This document shows, piece by piece, positions 8,547 to 16,762 of a stretch of DNA of 64,000 nt. The position numbers and the translations under genes are program-made. The stretch spans positions 868,001-932,000 of the forward strand of contig NZ_JBLXJC010000001.1 in NCBI RefSeq assembly GCF_048269205.1, read 5' to 3'. The notes beneath the pieces are model-generated. The model was not told the DNA's origin and did no database searches. It was given only the letters and a program-made list of their open reading frames with translations. The DNA is from Emcibacter sp048269205 (lineage in GTDB: Bacteria; Pseudomonadota; Alphaproteobacteria; Sphingomonadales; Emcibacteraceae). The number at the start of each line of letters is the position of its first letter. Position 1 is the first letter of the stretch.

Positions 8547-11006
8547 ATGGGGTTATTCCGGATCGGCAGAAACAAAAGAAGCTTGCTGCTGATTTTATCA
8601 GTACTGGTAATTTCCTTTGCCGCTCCGGGGCTTCTCCTGCCTGCTTTGTCGGCGGACTATTCAGCGGGAAATTTCGGGGGGATAGGACTCTTGGATATGA
8701 GGAACGCCCGTTTTGCCGAGGACGGCAGTCTTTCTGTGGGCGGGCATTACACGTCGGAAAGAACGCGTCTATTTGCAACCTGGCAGGCCACACCCTGGCT
8801 GGAAACCACCCTTAGCTATACGGATGAAAAATTTCCCGGTGGGGATCTCGACCGTTCCCTGGATATGAAAATCAGGCTGATGGAGGAAGCGAACTTCTGG
8901 CCGGCTCTTGCGATCGGTTTTCAGGATATGCTGGGGGCCGGAAAATACAGTGCGGAATATATCGTTGCCAGCAAGCGCTATAATGACTTTGATTTTACAT
9001 TTGGTCTGGGATGGGGGATCCTATCCACCCGCGGCGGGTTTTACAACATGTTCCGGGTACTTGGAAATGGGTTTGACCGGCGTGAAACGGATGCCGACGA
9101 TGGTAGCATTTCGCTGGACAACTATTTTGCCGGAAAGAATATGTCAATCTTTGCAGGTGTTCAGTATCAGACACCCCTGGACGGCCTGAGCCTGAAAATG
9201 GAATATAGCAGTCTGGACACAGATAATATTCCGCAGTTTACCGGATTGAAGGATAGTTCCCCGTTCAATTTCGGGCTTAATTACAGCCCTGCCCCCTGGA
9301 TTGATCTGGCGCTGGGATATGACTATGGGGACCGGGTAACTTTCAGGCTTGTGCTGAAAACCAACCTGCACACATTCAGGCTATCCGATCGTGTTGTCGG
9401 CAGAAAACCCGTTCCCATTCACGTCAGGGCGGGGAAAAGGGATTTGCCGGGACCGGAGACGGATCTTCGGGAAGCCCTGAAGAATGATAAAACCTTCGAG
9501 CGGTTGCAGGCGCTCGGGTTTCGTGTTGCCGCGGTTTCACATAAAGAGGGCAGCTACGAATTCGAGCTGATCCGGGAAAAACGTCAGTCAGGTGACAACA
9601 TGACAGCGCTGGGCGCCGTGTTAATGACCTACACCGATGTAACGCTCATTTTTGCCGGAGAGGCGGGAGGAGAACAGTATCTGCACGGCCGCCGCCGGGA
9701 CGAGATAGGACGGACAGCGGTCTCCCTGTTCAAAAAAAGCGAGGTCTATCTGCGGGAGCAGGCCTCTCGTAACCTGACAGATGCCGTACAGAATCGGCAG
9801 CTGGCTGAGGCGGCGCTCGAGACACTTGAGGAAAATGATCTTCTGCCAATTTCCGTGCATATCGGGGAGTATCGCGCCGAGGTGCATAAGCAGGCGGGCC
9901 CCTATGCTGAATTGCCGAGAAATGCCGGGCGGACGGCCAGAGTTCTCACAACAACCATGCCGGATCAGATAGAGGTCTTCGATATTGTTGCAGAGGACAG
10001 GGGGCTGGAGGTTTCGAGACTGTCCCTGATGCGCAGGGAGTTCGAAAAAGCTGCCGACTACCAGGGGAGCCCGGAAGAGGTTTTATCAACTGCCGAAATC
10101 AACGGCGTGGTACCTTTATCGGGGAATGAGGAAACTGTGTCGGCCAGAGCCGCATCAGGGGATTTTGAATGGGACATTCTGCCCGAAGCTGTCACCCATT
10201 TCGGTAGTATCTCTAACGACAAGTTCAAAGCGGATCTGTATGCACTTCTTGCCGCCCGTTATACCATTGCGCAAGGCATTGACGTTTCCGCCGAACTGCG
10301 TCAGAAGATAATCGGCAACCTCGATGATATTTCGCAGCGGGCGAATGACAACATACCTGCAATACGTAGCGATATTGGTCTTTACGCCGACACGGACACG
10401 CCGACCCTGAACAGGGCGCAATTGAACTATATCAAAAACCCCCTGCCAGATCTCTATACGCGTATAACAGCGGGCCTTTTTGAATCAATGTATGGTGGCC
10501 TGGGGGCAGAAGTGTTGTATAAGAAACGGGATCGAAGCTGGGCAGTTGGCGCCGAGATCAACTGGGCCAAACAGCGCGACTACAAGCAGCTTTTCGAATT
10601 TCGGGACTATGATGCCGTGACCGGCCATGTGAGTTTGTATCATGAAAATCGCCGGTTTAACCTTTCCACGGTAATACGGGCGGGAAGGTATCTTGCCGGT
10701 GACTGGGGCGCGACTTTTGACATATCGCGGCGACTAGACAATGGTATCAGAATTGGCGTTTTCGCTACGGTGACCGACATGTCGTCGGAAGATTTCGGCG
10801 ACGGATCGTTTGATAAGGGGGTTTATATGAAAATTCCATTCGGTTTGTTCTGGTATAAACCGTCGCGCCATGACCTGGATCTGGAATTTCGCGCCCTCGG
10901 CCGTGACGGCGGTCAGCGTCTGGATCACCGGACCGGTCTCTATGATATCCTTGCCGACGGCGAACGTCACCGGCTGGAGCAGGATTGGAAGCATGTTCTT
11001 GACTGA
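8547..11006 (+). CDS. YjbH/GfcD-type exopolysaccharide outer-membrane protein
   Basis: An 819-residue protein with an N-terminal signal peptide (about residues 1-36, ending LPALSA). The opening of the mature protein, GNFGGIGLLDMRNARFAEDG followed by a run of short beta strands, is characteristic of the YjbH family. YjbH and its relative GfcD (YmcA) are outer-membrane beta-barrel lipoproteins or exported proteins found in exopolysaccharide and capsule operons. Their exact role is unsettled, but they act in secretion. Unlike many relatives it lacks a clear lipobox. Its start lies 11 bases after the SLBB gene, so the pair is one operon. The C-terminal half has amphipathic strands consistent with a barrel. 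Confidence 0.85.
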   Translation: MGLFRIGRNKRSLLLILSVLVISFAAPGLLLPALSADYSAGNFGGIGLLDMRNARFAEDGSLSVGGHYTSERTRLFATWQATPWLETTLSYTDEKFPGGDLDRSLDMKIRLMEEANFWPALAIGFQDMLGAGKYSAEYIVASKRYNDFDFTFGLGWGILSTRGGFYNMFRVLGNGFDRRETDADDGSISLDNYFAGKNMSIFAGVQYQTPLDGLSLKMEYSSLDTDNIPQFTGLKDSSPFNFGLNYSPAPWIDLALGYDYGDRVTFRLVLKTNLHTFRLSDRVVGRKPVPIHVRAGKRDLPGPETDLREALKNDKTFERLQALGFRVAAVSHKEGSYEFELIREKRQSGDNMTALGAVLMTYTDVTLIFAGEAGGEQYLHGRRRDEIGRTAVSLFKKSEVYLREQASRNLTDAVQNRQLAEAALETLEENDLLPISVHIGEYRAEVHKQAGPYAELPRNAGRTARVLTTTMPDQIEVFDIVAEDRGLEVSRLSLMRREFEKAADYQGSPEEVLSTAEINGVVPLSGNEETVSARAASGDFEWDILPEAVTHFGSISNDKFKADLYALLAARYTIAQGIDVSAELRQKIIGNLDDISQRANDNIPAIRSDIGLYADTDTPTLNRAQLNYIKNPLPDLYTRITAGLFESMYGGLGAEVLYKKRDRSWAVGAEINWAKQRDYKQLFEFRDYDAVTGHVSLYHENRRFNLSTVIRAGRYLAGDWGATFDISRRLDNGIRIGVFATVTDMSSEDFGDGSFDKGVYMKIPFGLFWYKPSRHDLDLEFRALGRDGGQRLDHRTGLYDILADGERHRLEQDWKHVLD

Positions 11007-11111
11007 GGCTGTTATTTTCTCCCGTGAGGTATTATTTTTTTAAGAATTGGGCGTTATAGCTTTAGGCAGGATTAGAGGAAGTTTCTAACTGGATAATAAA
11101 CAGAGAAAACA

Positions 11112-12401
11112 ATGACAAATATCTCCTTCAACAAAGAGTCGCGGATTGCAGTCGTAGGCCTTGGCTACGTGGGGTTGCCGCTGGCCATCGCTCTCGCAAA
11201 AAAATTCCCGACCATCGGTTTCGATATCAGCACGGACCGTATTCGGGAACTGGAAAATGGTTTTGACCGTACCGAAGAGGTCGCGGAAGAGAACCTGAAG
11301 GCCAGCACAATCAGCTATACGGCTGATCCCGGGGCCATTAAGGAAGCTGCAGTATATATCGTAACTGTGCCGACCCCGGTGGATGCCAATAACAAACCCG
11401 ACCTGAGCCCGGTTCGCTCAGCCTGTGAGATGCTTGGCCCTGTGATTTCCAAAGGCTCGATTGTAGTATTCGAGAGTACGGTTTATCCAGGGGTGACAGA
11501 AGAGCTTTGCGGTCCGGTGCTCGAAGAAACTTCCGGCCTGAAATGCGGCGAGGATTTCTATCTGGGCTATTCCCCCGAACGTATCAATCCCGGCGATAAG
11601 GAACATACGGTCGACAAAATCACCAAGGTGATTTCCGGCCAGACCCCGGAAGTGGTTCAGGTGTTGACGGAACTTTATGGTGCCGTTACCAGCGGCGGCG
11701 TTTTCCCGGCAGCCAGCATTCGTGCCGCCGAAGCCGCCAAGGTGATCGAGAACGCCCAGCGTGATATCAATATTGCCTTTGTCAATGAAATCACGATGAT
11801 CTTCCAGAAGCTGGGCATCAGCGTCTATGACGTTCTGGAAGCTGCCGGCACCAAATGGAACTTCCTCAATTTCAAACCGGGCCTGGTGGGAGGTCACTGC
11901 ATTGGTGTAGACCCCTTTTATCTGGCCGAACGGGCGAAACAGATCAATCATGATCCGCGCATCATCCTGTCCGGTCGCGCCATCAACGACGGCATGGCTG
12001 ACTTTGTTGCGGAACGTATTGCCGCCCAGCTAACGGGTAGCGGGAAAATTCTGGTTCTGGGGCTGACGTTCAAGGAAAACTGTCCTGACTTGCGCAATAC
12101 CAAATCCATCGACCTGGTCAATAGTCTGAAGCGTCGCGGGTTCACAGTGGATGTGGCGGATGCTGCGGCTTATCCGGAAGAGGCGGAAAAATATTACAAG
12201 ATCAAACTGGTCAAGGATCTGGATGCAATCAAGGATGGTGAATATGTCGCCATTATAGGTGCTGTATCCCATGATGAGTATGCTGCGCTCACACCTGCCT
12301 TCTTTGAACGCGCGCTGGAACCTGGCGGTCTGATTGCCGATATCAAGGCCATGTGGAAGGATATGGAAAAACCAAAAACCCTTCGTAAATGGCAGCTCTG
12401 A
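11112..12401 (+). CDS. tviB: UDP-N-acetylhexosamine dehydrogenase, TviB/WbpO type
   Basis: Oxidises C-6 of a UDP-N-acetylhexosamine to the uronic acid with two NAD+, making a precursor for an acidic polysaccharide; cytoplasmic. The 429 residues show the N-terminal NAD-binding motif VVGLGYVGLPLAIALA (about residues 14-29). The central segment is VFESTVYPGVTEE, and the catalytic cysteine is in GLVGGHCIGVDPFYL (about residues 257-271). Substrate choice between UDP-GlcNAc and UDP-GalNAc cannot be read from the sequence; the overall match is closest to TviB (VipA) of Vi antigen synthesis. It follows the SLBB/YjbH pair by 105 bases and ends at a strong terminator. Confidence 0.88.
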   Translation: MTNISFNKESRIAVVGLGYVGLPLAIALAKKFPTIGFDISTDRIRELENGFDRTEEVAEENLKASTISYTADPGAIKEAAVYIVTVPTPVDANNKPDLSPVRSACEMLGPVISKGSIVVFESTVYPGVTEELCGPVLEETSGLKCGEDFYLGYSPERINPGDKEHTVDKITKVISGQTPEVVQVLTELYGAVTSGGVFPAASIRAAEAAKVIENAQRDINIAFVNEITMIFQKLGISVYDVLEAAGTKWNFLNFKPGLVGGHCIGVDPFYLAERAKQINHDPRIILSGRAINDGMADFVAERIAAQLTGSGKILVLGLTFKENCPDLRNTKSIDLVNSLKRRGFTVDVADAAAYPEEAEKYYKIKLVKDLDAIKDGEYVAIIGAVSHDEYAALTPAFFERALEPGGLIADIKAMWKDMEKPKTLRKWQL

Positions 12402-12427
12402 TTTTTCAGACAAAGAATTAAGGAAAG

Positions 12428-12451
12428 CCCCGGTCCAGACCGGGGTTTTTT
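12428..12451 (+). terminator. Rho-independent terminator after the tviB-type gene
   Basis: CCCCGGT at 12428-12434 pairs with ACCGGGG at 12439-12445 across a four-base loop, followed by six T residues. It closes the polysaccharide transcription unit before the convergent YdcF gene. Confidence 0.9.
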
Positions 12452-12466
12452 ATATGTCAGGGGTTT

Positions 12467-13279
12467 CTATTTCAGGTCGTTTTCACCCGGGAACAGGCTG
12501 CTGGAACGTCCGGTGACGTAATAAACCAGAAGCCCCAGCCATTCATGAGATATCTTGTCAAAAGTGGCGAGGTTTTTCCCGGCTTCAAATTCGGGGAAGG
12601 CGCTGTAGGTAAGATCTGTGCTGAAATCAACAGGATAGGGGCGGATCTTGAGGCCTGCTTCCCGGAAGGCGCCGACAGACCGGGGCATGTGACTGGCGCT
12701 GGTTACCAGGAGCCATATTCCCTCGGCATCAAGCTTCTGCGCCTTAATCAATGCCAGGCTTTTAATAGCATTGGTCCAGGTATTGTGGGATTTTCCTTCA
12801 AAATATACCCGGGATATGTCCAGCCCCACATCTGTAAAAAAACGTTCTGCAACCTTGTTTTCGGTCCAGTATCCCTCGCCAAGCCCGCCGGTATGGATGA
12901 CCGGCAGTTCAGGAAATAGTCTGGCCATTTTAACGCCGCCGCTTAATCTTTCGGCCGCATCCTTCAGAATAGCCTGGTCGTGAACTGAGCTGAGGGAGGT
13001 GCTTTCCGTGCCGGCAAGTATAATAATACCGGCATAGTCGCCGTCGGGAACGGATCGGTAGTCAGCAAAGCGTTGTTCCAGCGGAATGGCCAGCCATTTG
13101 CCAGCCGGGCTTATGCCGATCAGGACCAGGCAGATCAGGGAAAAGAAGGAAAGGCGAAGGCCCCACTTCATTCGGCCGCGCCAGGTGAGGATCAGGCCGA
13201 TGGCCAGGATCAGGAGCAGGGAATTGCTGGGCTGCAGAAGCGTCCAGATCGTTCGGGATATGACATTCCCCCACTCCAT
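12467..13279 (-). CDS. YdcF/SanA-family membrane protein (DUF218)
   Basis: A 270-residue inner-membrane protein. Two hydrophobic segments near the N-terminus (about residues 18-33 and 39-58) precede a soluble DUF218 domain. That domain opens with YAGIIILAGTES near residue 82 and has the conserved blocks VIHTGG and FEGKSHNTWTNA, with LVTSASHMPRSVGAF further on. Family members (YdcF, SanA, ElyC) are tied to envelope and peptidoglycan or O-antigen lipid-carrier metabolism; the reaction is not established. It lies 12 bases downstream of the epimerase gene on the same strand, so the two are co-transcribed, which supports a role in surface polysaccharide metabolism. Confidence 0.85.
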   Translation of the reverse strand: MEWGNVISRTIWTLLQPSNSLLLILAIGLILTWRGRMKWGLRLSFFSLICLVLIGISPAGKWLAIPLEQRFADYRSVPDGDYAGIIILAGTESTSLSSVHDQAILKDAAERLSGGVKMARLFPELPVIHTGGLGEGYWTENKVAERFFTDVGLDISRVYFEGKSHNTWTNAIKSLALIKAQKLDAEGIWLLVTSASHMPRSVGAFREAGLKIRPYPVDFSTDLTYSAFPEFEAGKNLATFDKISHEWLGLLVYYVTGRSSSLFPGENDLK

Positions 13280-13291
13280 ATGTAATCCTGT

Positions 13292-14290
13292 CTAGTTGAT
13301 TTTGTGATAGTTTTTGTACCAGTGAACGAACTGGGGAATGCCTTCCTCAATCTTGGTTTTGGGCTCGAAGCCCAGATCATTCTGGATGGCGGAGATATCG
13401 GCGGCAGTTTCCTTCACGTCACCTGGCTGCATGGGCAGAAGCTCCATTTCAGCCTTTTTGCCCAGTGCCTTTTCCAGGACGCCGATCATGTCCGTCAGCT
13501 TTTCGGTGTTGTTGTTGCCGATGTTATAGACCCGGTGCGGCGCATTGGAGCCCACTGTGTGCATGGTGCCGTCATCCTTCGGCGGATTGTCCATGCAGCG
13601 GACGACGCCGTCGATGATATCCTCGATAAAGGTGAAATCGCGCAGCATGTCGCCGTGGTTAAACACGGGGATCGGCTTGCCGGCCAGAATATTTTTGGTG
13701 AAAATCCACATGGCCATGTCGGGACGTCCCCAGGGGCCATAAACGGTGAAAAAGCGCAGGCCCGTTTGCGGCATCCGGAACAGATGGGCATAGCTCTGGC
13801 TCATCAGTTCGTCGGATTTCTTTGTGGCTGCATAGAGCGATACCGGATTATCCACCCGGTCGTCGACCGAGAAGGGCATGTTCTTGTTGCCACCGTAGAC
13901 AGAGGAGGAAGAGGCATAAACCATATGCTCGAAACCATCCAGATGCCGGCAATATTCCATGATGTTCAAATGACCGATCAGGTTGCTTTGCGCATAGGCG
14001 AAGGGGTTGGTCAGGCTATAGCGGACCCCGGCCTGGGCTCCCAGATGCACCACATGGCTGATTTTATGTTTATCCAGGGCCGTCTTCAGGGCATCAAAAT
14101 CGGAAAAATCAAGCTTCAGGAAGGTGAAATTGGGATTTTCCTGCAGCAGGGCCAGCCGGGCTTCTTTGAGCTCGACGGAATAATAATCGTTGACGATATC
14201 AATGCCGATGACCTGTTCACCGCGCCCCAGAAGCAGGCGGGAGACATGAAACCCGATAAAGCCGGCAGCGCCGGTAACCACAATAGCCAT
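13292..14290 (-). CDS. NAD-dependent epimerase, UDP-glucuronate 4-epimerase-like (CapI type)
   Basis: A 332-residue short-chain dehydrogenase of the extended type. The N-terminal NAD motif GAAGFIGFHVSRLLLGRG is near residues 7-24, and the CapI signature NDYYSVELKEARL follows near residues 34-46. The active-site Tyr and Lys lie in SLYAATKKS (about residues 150-158), with the catalytic Ser in YASSSSVYG. CapI-like enzymes interconvert UDP-glucuronate and UDP-galacturonate, or the matching N-acetyl forms, for capsule. With the divergently placed TviB-type dehydrogenase this gives a dehydrogenase plus epimerase route to an acidic sugar, as in Vi antigen (TviB/TviC). It heads an operon with the YdcF gene. 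Confidence 0.9.
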   Translation of the reverse strand: MAIVVTGAAGFIGFHVSRLLLGRGEQVIGIDIVNDYYSVELKEARLALLQENPNFTFLKLDFSDFDALKTALDKHKISHVVHLGAQAGVRYSLTNPFAYAQSNLIGHLNIMEYCRHLDGFEHMVYASSSSVYGGNKNMPFSVDDRVDNPVSLYAATKKSDELMSQSYAHLFRMPQTGLRFFTVYGPWGRPDMAMWIFTKNILAGKPIPVFNHGDMLRDFTFIEDIIDGVVRCMDNPPKDDGTMHTVGSNAPHRVYNIGNNNTEKLTDMIGVLEKALGKKAEMELLPMQPGDVKETAADISAIQNDLGFEPKTKIEEGIPQFVHWYKNYHKIN

Positions 14291-14490
14291 TCAGGACCCC
14301 TGTATTAGAATCAATTAGTTATTTGTTTAACCGGACTTATAGTCCAAGCTTATTGCGATTTCTTTAATAACACGGCTCTGTCAGAATTATGACAAAAAAT
14401 CATTTCAGTGAAAAAACAGGATTGAAACCTGGTCATAATTTGATATGTTCCCTTCACTCTCGCGCACCTGAAAGGCACGGTGCGACCCGG

Positions 14491-14565
<75 letters not shown>

Positions 14566-14972
14566 ATTTATATTGTCTCCAAATCAGTTCGAAGCCCACC
14601 AAATGTAACCTCTCAGGCTTTGATTGCGGAATGTGGCATTGTTCCTTGAATTTATGGGGAAGAATTAAGTTGCTTTCATTGTAATCTTTTTAAAGGATAG
14701 GAGCATATGAACAAATAGTGTCAGACTCAAATGCTTTCCAGGATATTGGCTAGGTCAATGGCGGTGGCAATAAGGCACAGACCGATGCTGATACCCGTGG
14801 CAAGATCTGTTCTCAGCCATTTACTTTCTTGTTACCGCCCGGGCTGATGTTAAAGCTTTTTTGAAAGCGGCTGGCGTAATCTTATTCGTTTCCCCCGGCT
14901 TTTCTTGCGATGCAGCAACGACTTGTTTAGCATAGGCAGGGAATTAAATCTTATCCGGAATGTCTGCAGTAG
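14566..14972. other. Intergenic region with possible decayed small ORF
   Basis: This 407-base stretch between tRNA-Gln and the CPA2 antiporter has no intact gene. On the minus strand, 14727-14831 reads as a 34-codon open frame ending in a hydrophobic helix (GISIGLCLIATAIDLANI) but has no start codon. Just upstream another frame reads KKALTSARAVTRK and then stops. The pattern would fit one small membrane-protein gene broken by a frameshift, but it is too short to be sure. The antiporter promoter must lie in the right half. Confidence 0.3.
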
Positions 14973-16679
14973 ATGACTGAAATTATTATCCTTCTCGCCG
15001 CGGCGGTGGCGGCCGTCCTTATTTTTACCCGCGTCGGTCTTGGCGCCACGCTTGGCTATCTGGCGGCTGGCGCAGTAATCGGTCCCAATGGGCTGGCGCT
15101 GGTGCAAAATATGGACACCATTCACCATATCGGTGAGCTGGGCGTGGTTTTCCTGCTGTTTCTTATTGGTATAGAAATCAAACCGCAGCGCCTTTGGGTG
15201 ATGCGCCGCCTGGTGTTCGGCTTCGGTGGGGCGCAGCTTCTGATTACCGGTGCGTTGTTCACGTTGGTTGCATATTACGCGGTGTCGCTCACTTTTTCCG
15301 TAGCCATCATCGTGGGCTTTGGCCTGGCCTTGTCTTCGACTGCTTTCGGATTACAGATCCTGGCGGAGCGCAATCAGCTGACTGCCCATTGGGGCCGGGC
15401 CAGCTTTTCTGTGCTTTTGTTCCAGGACCTGTCGGTTGTGCCGCTTCTGGCGCTGGTTTCCCTGGCCGCAGCAGGTGGTATTGATGCCATGGAAAGTATG
15501 GAACTGGCGGCGCTGAAAGCCGGGGGCATATTTCTGGCAATTCTGGTCGGGGGACATTTTGCCATCGGGCCGGCGCTGAAGATGATCGCCCGAACCCGCA
15601 GCAAGGAAGTGTTCACAGCGGCTGCCTTGTTATTGGTGCTTGGTATCGCCATGGCCATGGAAAAAGCCGGCCTGTCCATGGCGATGGGAGCCTTTGTTGC
15701 CGGCATGTTGCTGTCTGATAATGAATTCCGTCATCAGATTGAGGCTGATGTGGAGCCTTTCCGGGGTCTACTGCTGGGACTGTTTTTCATGAGTGTGGGC
15801 ATGGCGCTGGATGCGGGCGTCGTAAGCCGGGACCTGGGCCTGATCGTCGGCGGGACCGTCGCTCTTCTGGCGGCCAAGGCGGCGCTGATTTTTATCCTGG
15901 CCCGGGGATTTCGGCTGGACACACCGGCGGCCTTTCGTTCTGCTTTTCTGTTGTCCCAGGCCGGGGAGTTCGGTTTTGTCCTTTTCACATTGGCTGACAA
16001 CAGCGGAGTCCTGCCAGCCGGCATCCTGGAACCTTTGCTCAGTATTATCGTCCTCTCCATGGCGCTCACCCCCCTGATGATGAAGCTGGGTGACAAGCTG
16101 GCCAGGGGCGTTGCCGGAAGCGGCAGGGCCATTGCGAAGGAAATCGCAGATGATGGAGAACAGAAGGTGGTGATTGCCGGGTATGGTCGAGTGGGGGAGA
16201 CTGTCGGACGTCTATTGTCCGCTACAGAGCAACCCTGGCTGGCAGTGGATATGGATGTGGAACATATCGCCAGGGGACGAAGCAACGGCAATGAAATTTA
16301 TTTCGGGGATGCCAGTCGTCAGGAAGTGCTCCGGGCCATTGGTATTGGCAAGATCAAGCTGATGATTGTGACCCTGGATGAACCGAAAGCAGTGGAAAAG
16401 ACAATCCATGCCGTGCGTCAGTTGCGGCCGAAACTGCCCATCATCACCCGCGCCCGGGATGTGCCAACAGCGGAAAACTATGCGGAACTTGGTGTCCAGG
16501 TAGTGCCGGAAACACTGGAGGCCAGCCTTCAGCTTGGTGCCATATCCCTCAAGGTTCTGGAGGTGGAAGATACGGAACTCGATGAAATTCTGGAAGAATT
16601 CCGCACAGACAATTACCGCCGGCTTCGTCCCAGTTCGTCTCTACCCCCGGATTCGCCCGGGAATGAAGACGGAAAATAA
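14973..16679 (+). CDS. CPA2-family monovalent cation:proton antiporter (KefC/YbaL-like)
   Basis: An inner-membrane Na+/H+ or K+/H+ exchanger of 568 residues. About 12 membrane segments span roughly residues 3-375, with family motifs such as LGYLAAGAVIGPNGLAL near the N-terminus, FGLALSSTAFGLQIL, and FLLSQAGEFGFVLF in the second half. A cytoplasmic TrkA-N (RCK N) nucleotide-binding domain follows with VVIAGYGRVGETVGRLLSA near residue 399. There is no clear RCK C domain. Such N-domains sense NAD(H), and in KefC also glutathione adducts; which applies here is unknown. No strong ribosome-binding site precedes the ATG. It ends at a bidirectional terminator shared with the TonB receptor gene. Confidence 0.9.
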   Translation: MTEIIILLAAAVAAVLIFTRVGLGATLGYLAAGAVIGPNGLALVQNMDTIHHIGELGVVFLLFLIGIEIKPQRLWVMRRLVFGFGGAQLLITGALFTLVAYYAVSLTFSVAIIVGFGLALSSTAFGLQILAERNQLTAHWGRASFSVLLFQDLSVVPLLALVSLAAAGGIDAMESMELAALKAGGIFLAILVGGHFAIGPALKMIARTRSKEVFTAAALLLVLGIAMAMEKAGLSMAMGAFVAGMLLSDNEFRHQIEADVEPFRGLLLGLFFMSVGMALDAGVVSRDLGLIVGGTVALLAAKAALIFILARGFRLDTPAAFRSAFLLSQAGEFGFVLFTLADNSGVLPAGILEPLLSIIVLSMALTPLMMKLGDKLARGVAGSGRAIAKEIADDGEQKVVIAGYGRVGETVGRLLSATEQPWLAVDMDVEHIARGRSNGNEIYFGDASRQEVLRAIGIGKIKLMIVTLDEPKAVEKTIHAVRQLRPKLPIITRARDVPTAENYAELGVQVVPETLEASLQLGAISLKVLEVEDTELDEILEEFRTDNYRRLRPSSSLPPDSPGNEDGK

Positions 16680-16710
16680 GGAATACCCTGCAGGGAGTAG
16701 CCTTGCCATG

Positions 16711-16743
16711 AAAAAAGCCCCGCCGGGAGATGGCGGGGCTTTT
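16711..16743. terminator. Bidirectional terminator between antiporter and TonB receptor genes
   Basis: AGCCCCGCC at 16716-16724 pairs with GGCGGGGCT at 16732-16740, flanked by an A run on the left and a T run on the right. It therefore works as a rho-independent terminator for both convergent genes. Confidence 0.9.
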
Positions 16744-16762
16744 ACTTCTGAGGTTGGAGTTA

